DNA from: an uncultured Anaerolineaceae bacterium
Lineage (GTDB): Bacteria > Chloroflexota > Anaerolineae > Promineifilales > Promineifilaceae
Direction of reading: 5' to 3'
Assembly (NCBI GenBank): GCA_937967805.1
Contig: CALBTC010000422.1
Location: forward strand, 1 to 11,038
Length of the DNA: 11,038 nucleotides
A program made the position numbers and the translations under genes. The notes beneath the pieces were generated by a model that was not told the origin of the DNA, ran no database searches, and worked only from the letters and a program-made list of their open reading frames with translations. Of this stretch, positions 5,560 through 11,038 are shown in pieces; position 1 is the first letter of the stretch; each line of letters starts with the position of its first letter.

Positions 5560-7701
5560 CTACGGTTCAATTCGATAAACCGCATACATAAAACGCATCT
5601 GATCATCGTGCATTTCTTCATAGACTCCAGCCGGATAGGCTTCCTGCACGAAGGTCAGTTCGCTGGTGCGTTCCGGCAAAAAGATAATCCAGGTTGTCTT
5701 TTCGATGGGCCAGCCAGGCGGTGCCGTCAAGGGTTCAATCACATCGACAGCCTGTACATCTGGCGCCAGGTAGGGAATCGTATTTAAACTGTAATACCCC
5801 ATCCGTGGAAAGCCTAAAAAGTAAACGTCCGGCGGTGTTGGCTCAGCTTGCAGGGTCAGAGCAATATCGGTAGCCACAACCGTATTAAAGCCACCGAGTT
5901 CATAAGATTCGTAGAGATCGCCAAAGTAGAACGTTATGTCAATTAGAAAAAGCCACACCAGCACAACAGTGGCTCCCAACCCTACCCACATCTTGCTCTC
6001 CGGCCAAAGCTGCCGCAGCCACCGGGCCACCAAGCCAATTGGCAAGGCCACCAAAACGGCCACGCTGGGCATCGCCAAAATAAAACGCTGCGACGCCGGC
6101 GGGTCCTGGCTGAAGCCGCTCAGAATGGGAACAGACAACAATGGCAGCAGCAGCAAAGCAAAACGGCCGTCCAACCGCAGCAGCGCCCAGGCCAAACCAG
6201 CCAAAAACAAACCGGCCGCAAATGACAGCAGCAGCGGCACACCCGGCTGATATAGCAAACGCAGCGGCAGATGGGTAAATCCCAGGGCCGCCTGCCACAT
6301 CTGTTGCAGTACAACCAAACCTTGACCGGTCCCTGCTGCAGCGGCCATGCTTTCCAGGCGCTCCCCCAAAATGGTGACGCGGTTGAGCGGTGCCTGAAAT
6401 TCGTCCCAATGGCGGGCAAAGTAAACGGCCAGGGGGAAGATGGTCAGTACGGCCGTATACCCACTCAGCACAAAATCAGGCAGCCGTTCCCGCCATTGCC
6501 GCGGTTTCCGCCACCACAAGCCGGCCACCCACAGCAGCACCAGCAGCGGCAGCACCCGCACAGAAACGTAAAAATATTGGCCCAACCCCAGCGCCAAACC
6601 GGCCAGCACAAAAGGCAAACGTCGCCCGCTGCGCCAGCCGTACCACATGCCGGCCAGAACCAGCGCCACAAATAAACTGTCCCACACGTTGTTCAGACCA
6701 ATGCGGCTCATGTGGATATGGTAATGGGATCCCATCATGACGACAGCAGCAGCAACGGCCGTCACCCGATCAAACATCACCCGCGCCAAAAGATACGTGG
6801 CCAGCACCGCCAGAGAACCGCCCAAAGCGGCAAAATAGCGCAACGCCGCCACCGTCTGCCCAAACAGATCGATGAAAACGCTTTGCAGCGCAAAATAAAA
6901 TGAGGGGAACGAAAACCAGCCAGTCGTGAACCAGTTATCGGCATCACCTTGTAAAAAAAGCACGGCATGTAGTCCAGCTGAACCTTCGTCGCCGGAAAAG
7001 GTGTTGGGGAACTGGGTGACGGCCGTTCCCCTGAACAGCCACGCCCCCACAAACAACCCCAGCAGCAGCCACCACTCCCAGCGAGCCAACCCAATGCCAC
7101 GTCGCAGCCACATGCGCCACTCATCCCGCGACACGCCGCCCACAATGGTTAAGCCCAATGCCAGCAGCCAGGCCACAACCGACACAACCCAAGCGCGGGC
7201 GAGGAGCAGATCCCCCGCCGACAGTCGGGCCAGAACGGTAAATATTAATGCCAGCAGCAGAAGCAGCGCCTGCCAACCAGCCACATCCAGCCAATGCCCT
7301 AACCGATGCAACCCGTGAGCCAACCTATCATTGGCCAGGCCATCCTGACGAACCCGGCTGCCGGCCCACAAAAACAGGCCGCCGCCTAAAGCCATCAGCC
7401 CTATAACCAATCGGCGGGGGGACAGCTCCAGTTGAGCCAGACTCATCTGCCCCAGGATGAGCAGCAGCAGGCCGCCGAGCAGCATGGTGGCAATGATCTG
7501 CCTGTGAGCTTGGTAGGTGAGCGGGGAAAATGGCTGGGGAGAAACGGCCGTATCATCCCCGCCCGCTTCCACCTGCCGCCGCCAGCGCCGCACCGTTAAC
7601 CAAAGAAGTAGCGCCCCAAAAAAGGCACCCCACAGATAAACCAGCATCGAAGGAATCGTTTCATTCGTCACAACGAGCCTAATTATCAACATCCGCTTCA
7701 T
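5560..7701 (-). CDS. GT-C family membrane glycosyltransferase (GT39/PMT_2-like)
   Basis: This 713-residue polytopic membrane protein probably moves a sugar from a lipid-phosphate donor to an acceptor on the outer face of the membrane. The GT-C core starts near residue 209. Its first loop carries the acidic motif FSGDEG with D238-E239, followed by the family-like pattern WFTTGWFSFPSFYFALQSVF (257-276), LRYFAALGGSLAVLATYLLA (287-306) and SHYHIHMSRIGLNNVWDSLF (325-344). About ten further hydrophobic segments follow, then a soluble C-terminal domain from about 596 (DLYESYEL to the end). The first 200 residues contain about five extra hydrophobic segments (near 19-37, 69-86, 97-113, 144-160, 167-189) before the core. 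The ATG at 7701 lacks a clear ribosome-binding sequence; ATG codons at residues 4 and 19 are alternatives. Donor and acceptor cannot be named. Confidence 0.85.
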   Translation of the reverse strand: MKRMLIIRLVVTNETIPSMLVYLWGAFFGALLLWLTVRRWRRQVEAGGDDTAVSPQPFSPLTYQAHRQIIATMLLGGLLLLILGQMSLAQLELSPRRLVIGLMALGGGLFLWAGSRVRQDGLANDRLAHGLHRLGHWLDVAGWQALLLLLALIFTVLARLSAGDLLLARAWVVSVVAWLLALGLTIVGGVSRDEWRMWLRRGIGLARWEWWLLLGLFVGAWLFRGTAVTQFPNTFSGDEGSAGLHAVLFLQGDADNWFTTGWFSFPSFYFALQSVFIDLFGQTVAALRYFAALGGSLAVLATYLLARVMFDRVTAVAAAVVMMGSHYHIHMSRIGLNNVWDSLFVALVLAGMWYGWRSGRRLPFVLAGLALGLGQYFYVSVRVLPLLVLLWVAGLWWRKPRQWRERLPDFVLSGYTAVLTIFPLAVYFARHWDEFQAPLNRVTILGERLESMAAAAGTGQGLVVLQQMWQAALGFTHLPLRLLYQPGVPLLLSFAAGLFLAGLAWALLRLDGRFALLLLPLLSVPILSGFSQDPPASQRFILAMPSVAVLVALPIGLVARWLRQLWPESKMWVGLGATVVLVWLFLIDITFYFGDLYESYELGGFNTVVATDIALTLQAEPTPPDVYFLGFPRMGYYSLNTIPYLAPDVQAVDVIEPLTAPPGWPIEKTTWIIFLPERTSELTFVQEAYPAGVYEEMHDDQMRFMYAVYRIEP

Positions 7702-7846
7702 TTTCGCAAAATCGGTTTTTACCTCTGGGAGCAGAGGCCGAACGGCACATTGAACAATTGTTCACTCTATGGCTTAAACCGCGACAACAGTGCCTGGCAC
7801 AATCTTCAATTGTATTTGCCCCCGCCAATGATAAAATCCCACCAAT

Positions 7847-9001
7847 ATGGAAGTTGAGATCAAACAGCTTGTGCAAACCATCCACGATGCCCCGGAACGC
7901 ATTGTTTTGGTGGCCGCCGGTGCCGGGACCGAGGCCCTTTCTAATCTACTGGGGGTAGCCGGGGCAACCCGCACATTGCTGGAAGCGTTGGTGCCCTACA
8001 GCGAAGCGGCCTTTGACGACTTTCTGGGTCAAACGCCGGCCAAATACGTTACCGAGCGTACCGCCCGGTTGCTGGCAGGACGCGCCTTCACCCGCGCTCG
8101 CTGGCTGGATGCAAACACCCATCCTGTAATAGGGCTGGCCTGCACCGCCACCATCGTCACCGACCGGCCCAAGCGGGGGGAGCACCGGGCTTACATTGCC
8201 ACCTGGCAGCCGGATCGTCTGGTGGAGTATGGTATCCACTTGCAAAAGGGATATCGGGATCGAACCGGCGAGGAAAATTTGGTGAGCCGCGTCATTCTCA
8301 ATGCATTGGCCGAGGCAATGTCGCTGCCGGGTGATCTAGAATACGAGCTGACGGACGGGGACAGGCTAGCCGTGTCCACGCATCATTTTGGCCAGGCTGC
8401 ACGGCAAATTGACGATGGTGAACTGGATTATTTTGGGGTGACGGCCGACGGCCGTATCCGCCATAAAAATGCCAATCCGCAGGCGATTCTCTCCGGCTCC
8501 TTCAATCCGCTCCACGATGGACATCTGGAACTGCTGCAAGTCTCAGCAAAATTACTGGGCCAACCCGTTGCCTTTGAGATTTCCGCACAAAACGTGGATA
8601 AGCCGGCCATCAACCCAGAAACCATTGTGCAGCGTATTGCTCAGTTTGCTGGCCGCTGGCCCGTCTATGTAACAAATGCCCCCACTTACCTGGAAAAGGC
8701 ACGCCTGTTTCCTAACACGGTTTTTGTGGTCGGCTTTGATACGGCCGAAAGAGTCCTGCACCCACGCTACTACCAAAACAGCGAGGCGGCTCTGCACGCT
8801 GCGCTCACAAATATCGCCCACTGTGGCTGCTCTTTTTTAGTCGCCGGCCGGCAAGATGATGATGGTGTTTTCCGCGATGGGGATCAGCTCAACGTGCCGG
8901 AACCATTCACAGAGATGTTCAAACCGATTCCGGCCGATGCCTTTCGTAAAGATATTTCCTCTTCGGAGTTGCGCGCAACCGGCCAGCGCGGCAGTCGCTA
9001 A
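7847..9001 (+). CDS. CinA/PncC-like domain fused to NMN adenylyltransferase-like domain
   Basis: A 384-residue two-domain protein. Residues 15-158 look like the CinA C-terminal/PncC (NMN deamidase) fold: VLVAAGAGTEALSNLLGVAG (20-39), VPYSEAAFDDFLG (49-61), then VIGLACTATIVTDRPKRGEHRAY (94-116) where PncC proteins have GIAGPxGG...KPVG. The segment equivalent to the AESCTGG motif, whose serine is catalytic in PncC, reads AAGAGTE, so amidase activity is doubtful. Residues 213-376 are a HIGH-type nucleotidyltransferase: GSFNPLHDGH (217-226) and a C-terminal ISSSELR (370-376), matching the ISSTxIR motif of NadD/NMNAT enzymes. Both parent families act on nicotinamide mononucleotides, so a role in NAD salvage or metabolite repair is a reasonable inference. 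No Shine-Dalgarno precedes the ATG; a GATAAAAT -10-like box ends only nine bases upstream, allowing a very short leader. Confidence 0.82.
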   Translation: MEVEIKQLVQTIHDAPERIVLVAAGAGTEALSNLLGVAGATRTLLEALVPYSEAAFDDFLGQTPAKYVTERTARLLAGRAFTRARWLDANTHPVIGLACTATIVTDRPKRGEHRAYIATWQPDRLVEYGIHLQKGYRDRTGEENLVSRVILNALAEAMSLPGDLEYELTDGDRLAVSTHHFGQAARQIDDGELDYFGVTADGRIRHKNANPQAILSGSFNPLHDGHLELLQVSAKLLGQPVAFEISAQNVDKPAINPETIVQRIAQFAGRWPVYVTNAPTYLEKARLFPNTVFVVGFDTAERVLHPRYYQNSEAALHAALTNIAHCGCSFLVAGRQDDDGVFRDGDQLNVPEPFTEMFKPIPADAFRKDISSSELRATGQRGSR

Positions 9002-9030
9002 GTGTGACGGTACACAAGTTTTCTTCACCT

Positions 9031-9059
9031 GTCATTCCCGCGAAGGCGGAGGCAGGCAT
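9031..9059. repeat. Fragment of GTCATTCC-type extragenic repeat
   Basis: GTCATTCCCGCGAAGGCGG, then AGGCAGGCAT, resembles the reverse complement of the element at 4413-4480, whose reversed start reads GTCATGCACGCGTAGGCGG. It sits between the CinA-NMNAT gene and the spoVS terminator. Likely a degenerate copy of the same family. Confidence 0.4.
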
Positions 9060-9106
9060 GATAAAAGCGTGAATTATTTGTGTTACACCGTACTAATCCG
9101 GCAATC

Positions 9107-9141
9107 AATAAAAAAGGCTTGATGTCTCCCAACATCAAGCC
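9107..9141 (-). terminator. Intrinsic terminator of spoVS
   Basis: Read on the minus strand, GGCTTGATGT (9141-9132) and ACATCAAGCC (9125-9116) form a perfect 10-bp stem with a 6-base loop, followed at once by six T residues (9115-9110), A, then TT. On the plus strand no T run follows, so it serves the minus-strand spoVS gene about 90 bases upstream. Confidence 0.88.
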
Positions 9142-9230
9142 CAGTGTAATCAAACTATACTCGCAAAGGGCAAAATCTAACATGTTTGGTGACACAGTTA
9201 AAAAGTGCCCACCGAGAGTATCAACTTCTT

Positions 9231-9500
9231 CTACGCCTGATTACGCGGCTCTACAACAATGCGGATAGCCGTTCGTTCCTGGTCATCAATGGATACCTCC
9301 ACAAATGACGGATCACAAACGATATCAACCCCCTCTTCAGCCAGGTACCCTTTGGCAATGACAATTGCTTTTATGGCCTGGTTGACGGCGCCGGCACCGA
9401 TGGCCTGCACCTCTGCCCGGCTTACTTCACGCATGACCCCGGCAATAGCGCCGGCAACTGCGGCAGTCCGCGAGCGAGCAGAAACTTTGATGACGTTCAT
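9231..9500 (-). CDS. spoVS: Stage V sporulation protein S (SpoVS)
   Basis: An 89-residue SpoVS protein, near the family's usual 86. The typical pattern is all present: VIKVSARSR (3-11), VAGAIAGVMRE (15-25), VQAIGAGAVNQAIKAIVIAKGYL (31-53), GVDIVCDPSF (57-66), and RTAIRIVVEP (76-85). SpoVS has an Alba-like fold and affects septation and coat assembly in Bacillus, but homologues are common in non-sporulating bacteria, where the role is unclear. The frame is open further upstream to 9548, but the ATG at 9498-9500 has GGAGG (plus-strand CCTCC, 9507-9511) six bases before it and fits the family length. It has its own promoter (9579-9608) and terminator (9107-9141), so it is monocistronic and probably well expressed. 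Confidence 0.94.
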   Translation of the reverse strand: MNVIKVSARSRTAAVAGAIAGVMREVSRAEVQAIGAGAVNQAIKAIVIAKGYLAEEGVDIVCDPSFVEVSIDDQERTAIRIVVEPRNQA

Positions 9501-9578
9501 GTTGGGCCTCCAAGTTTTTCTCATCGATGAACCAGCTTGTGGTGTCATACTTGAGAGAGTAATGCTCAGGATGGATAA

Positions 9579-9608
9579 ATTCTAGTCAATACGCCAACCG
9601 ATTGTCAA
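9579..9608 (-). promoter_or_regulatory. Sigma70-type promoter of spoVS
   Basis: On the minus strand a perfect -35 TTGACA (9608-9603) is followed after 18 bases by TAGAAT (9584-9579), five of six matches to the -10 consensus. Transcription would start near 9572, giving a leader of about 72 bases before the spoVS ATG. Confidence 0.7.
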
Positions 9609-9695
9609 GGATAGCAGTCCCCGACTATCCTGGCAAAAGTCACCGGTACTATTAAGTGAATGTGCCACAAATGTTGGGATTTGACAACCATTTGG

Positions 9696-9719
9696 CGTGG
9701 GAAACGGCCGTTTCCCACG
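9696..9719. repeat. Perfect 24-bp palindrome centred on ACGGCCGT
   Basis: The left half CGTGGGAAACGG (9696-9707) is the exact reverse complement of 9708-9719, with no spacer. The centre is one of the ACGGCCGT octamers, but here the symmetry extends eight bases further on each side. It lies 196 bases upstream of the spoVS start and 110 bases before the first DnaA-box-like site. It may be a dimer binding site or a cruciform-forming element. Confidence 0.85.
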
Positions 9720-9736
9720 TTATGCGCAACCCGGCA

Positions 9737-9776
9737 CCAGATATGCGCCTTCCAGGACTGAAACACCCATATCTGG
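9737..9776. repeat. Spaced 9-bp inverted repeat
   Basis: CCAGATATG (9737-9745) and CATATCTGG (9768-9776) are perfect reverse complements 22 bases apart. Spaced like this they could be a two-site operator or form a hairpin in RNA. They belong to the ATAT-containing motif cluster that runs on to 10181. Confidence 0.5.
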
Positions 9777-9828
9777 AAATCAGCAAATGAGGCACAGGTC
9801 CGGTTCTAAGCAATTATTTTTCAAAAAC

Positions 9829-10200
9829 TGTGGATAAACGGCCGTAAACTGTGGAAAACCGATCTTAGATGTGGAAAACTTCAGTTGTCATAAACTTTAG
9901 AACTGGCCGTGAAATCCCACATATGGGGGCTTACTTAAGTCAGGGCACATATACGCATATGGACTAAACAGGTAAAGATTAACGGCACAAGCCTGAGTTG
10001 CGAGATTATACAGAGCTATCCCCAAAACCAAAGGTCAGCCGTACATGGCAAATCCGAAAGATGTGGGGCATGCGCGTGATTCAAACCAACATATGGGGCA
10101 GTGATGGCCCCCGTCCACATATCCCCAGTCCCTACTACAACATACTAAAAATAATAATGAGAAGAATAACCATATGGATAACTTTTCTTAATAACAACCT
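9829..10200. other. Candidate replication origin with DnaA-box-like sites
   Basis: Three same-strand DnaA-box-like sites lie at 20-21-bp steps: TGTGGATAA (9829-9837, exact complement of TTATCCACA), TGTGGAAAA (9850-9858) and TGTGGAAAA (9870-9878), both fitting TTWTNCACA when reversed. A one-mismatch site TATGGATAA lies at 10173-10181, inside a very AT-rich tract; I count 14 G/C in 10141-10200, which could serve as an unwinding element. CATATGGGG-type motifs fill the middle. Flanking genes point away on both sides. Against the call: no dnaA or dnaN here, and top-strand skew just to the right is C-rich. The whole 741-base gap 9501-10241 has no gene I can support. Confidence 0.45.
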
Positions 10201-10228
10201 GAAGGCCAGACAGCCAGCAGAAACTAGC

Positions 10229-10234
10229 TATAAT
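10229..10234 (+). promoter_or_regulatory. Consensus -10 box for the helicase gene
   Basis: A perfect TATAAT ends seven bases before the helicase ATG at 10242. A start site at the normal distance would fall on or next to that ATG, implying a leaderless mRNA, in keeping with the absence of a Shine-Dalgarno. The -35 position (CCAGAC near 10206-10211) matches poorly, which lowers confidence. Confidence 0.4.
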
Positions 10235-10241
10235 CGAGCTA

Positions 10242-11038
10242 ATGTCAATTGCTGAATTAATTGCCTCGTTGCGAATGACCCGTGACTTTATGAATAATGT
10301 GGTTGCCTGGGAGCGTTTACCGGCGCGCCCGCCGGCAACGGCATCGTGTGACCTGCCCGATTCAATTAAAAAGGCTCTGCAGGAGCGGGGCATTGCCCAA
10401 TTATATACCCATCAGGCCGCGGCGGTAACGGCCGTTGCCCAAAAGCAAAACGTCATCATCGCCACCACTACCGCCTCCGGCAAGTCACTGTGCTACACCA
10501 TTCCGGTTTTTCAGCGACTGCTGGAACGGCCGAAAGCCCGCGCCCTCTACATTTTTCCCACCAAGGCACTGGCGCAGGACCAACTTGCCGAAACCCAGGC
10601 GCTCATCGGCGCGGGCAACTTGCCCATTGATGCGCACAGCTATGACGGCGACACGCCGCGCAGCCAGCGCACCCAGGTACGCCGCAGCGACGGCATCCTC
10701 ATCACCAATCCAGACATGCTGCACAGCGGCATTCTACCTTACCATACCGGCTGGCGCAGCCTGCTCAGCAACCTGGAATTTGTGGTCCTGGACGAGATTC
10801 ATGCCTACCGGGGCATCTTTGGCAGCCATGTGGCCAACGTGCTGCGCCGCCTGCAGCGGCTGTGCCAATTTTACGGCAGCGATCCGCAGTTTATTTGCTG
10901 CTCGGCCACCATTGCCAATCCCCAAGAACATGCGGAACGGTTGGTGGAACGGCCGTTTACCCTCATCGACGAAACGCAAAACGGCGCGCCCAGCGGCGAG
11001 AAGCAGTTCATCCTCTACAACCCGCCCATCATCGACGA
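10242..11038 (+). CDS. DExH-box ATP-dependent helicase, YprA/MrfA-like (3' end outside window)
   Basis: The first 265 residues of a superfamily 2 helicase that runs off the right edge. Motifs in order: Q-like YTHQ (55-58), Walker A ATTTASGKS (74-82), motif Ia FPTKALAQDQ (105-114), YDGDTP (134-139), motif Ib ITNPDMLH (154-161), motif II DEIH (184-187) in LDEIHAYRG, and motif III SAT (221-223). The sequence TTTASGKSLCY with LDEIHAYRGIFGSH is typical of the YprA family, which carries a DUF1998 domain at its C-terminus; Bacillus MrfA of this family acts in repair of mitomycin damage. That C-terminus is not in view. The ATG at 10242 gives the expected short N-terminal lead. No interruption is seen up to the window end. 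Confidence 0.88.
   Translation, partial: MSIAELIASLRMTRDFMNNVVAWERLPARPPATASCDLPDSIKKALQERGIAQLYTHQAAAVTAVAQKQNVIIATTTASGKSLCYTIPVFQRLLERPKARALYIFPTKALAQDQLAETQALIGAGNLPIDAHSYDGDTPRSQRTQVRRSDGILITNPDMLHSGILPYHTGWRSLLSNLEFVVLDEIHAYRGIFGSHVANVLRRLQRLCQFYGSDPQFICCSATIANPQEHAERLVERPFTLIDETQNGAPSGEKQFILYNPPIID

Noticed and set aside
5939..6740. Several long open frames on both strands within the glycosyltransferase gene
   Set aside because: They are Ala/Gly/Cys- or Pro/Gln-rich shadows of the GC-rich coding sequence, with no ribosome-binding sequences or domains.
9501..9548. Sixteen-residue N-terminal extension of SpoVS
   Set aside because: SpoVS proteins are close to 86 residues, and the ATG at 9500 has a well-placed GGAGG.
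9998..10255. Plus-strand open frame of 85 codons in the candidate origin region
   Set aside because: Composition is unlike the neighbouring proteins, there is no ribosome-binding sequence or recognisable domain, it runs through repeat motifs, and it overlaps the helicase start in another frame.
10145..10393. Minus-strand frame of 82 codons across the helicase start
   Set aside because: It overlaps the well-supported helicase N-terminus and has no recognisable features.

Overview
The window reads as a stretch of bacterial chromosome of moderate GC content, with AT-rich intergenic regions. It has nine genes in a mixed-strand layout and no phage, transposase, tRNA or rRNA genes. I infer a Chloroflexota-type genome (Anaerolineae or a relative) at low to moderate confidence. 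The grounds are SpoVS next to ordinary housekeeping genes, a LabA/NYN protein, large GT-C membrane glycosyltransferases and the strongly repeated octamer ACGGCCGT. No marker gene settles the taxonomy.

Layout. Positions 1-143 hold a bidirectional terminator hairpin and a heptamer-built inverted repeat. Positions 144-1686 (minus) are a two-gene unit: a membrane-anchored protein of unknown function, then a SAM methyltransferase with a C-terminal zinc ribbon. Positions 1687-2024 are intergenic; 1817-1987 is almost wholly inverted repeats and contains a parS-like site. Positions 2025-3263 (plus) encode a NYN/PIN-like nuclease with a LOTUS-type domain. Positions 3295-4327 (minus) hold ubiX overlapping a small YhbP-like flavin-binding protein whose gene carries a second parS-like site. 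Positions 4588-5550 (plus) encode a YhaM-type 3'-5' exoribonuclease. Positions 5560-7701 (minus) encode a 713-residue GT-C membrane glycosyltransferase. Positions 7847-9001 (plus) encode a fusion of a CinA/PncC-like domain with an NMN adenylyltransferase-like domain. Positions 9231-9500 (minus) are spoVS, with a good promoter and an intrinsic terminator. Positions 9501-10241 have no gene but carry DnaA-box-like sites, palindromes and a very AT-rich tract. Positions 10242-11038 (plus, cut by the window edge) are the N-terminal part of a YprA/MrfA-like DExH helicase.

Functional themes. Two genes act in RNA turnover (NYN protein, YhaM). Two touch flavin chemistry (UbiX, YhbP-like) and one NAD metabolism (CinA-NMNAT fusion). 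The most interesting signals are not genes. They are: 17 exact copies of ACGGCCGT at equal density in coding and non-coding DNA; two identical 16-bp sites one base from consensus parS; a possible replication origin between spoVS and the helicase; and a chain of inverted repeats before the NYN gene. Origin and parS signals within about 8 kb of each other would fit an origin-proximal segment, but no dnaA, dnaN, parA or parB is present, and a small hand count of GC skew does not support the origin call.
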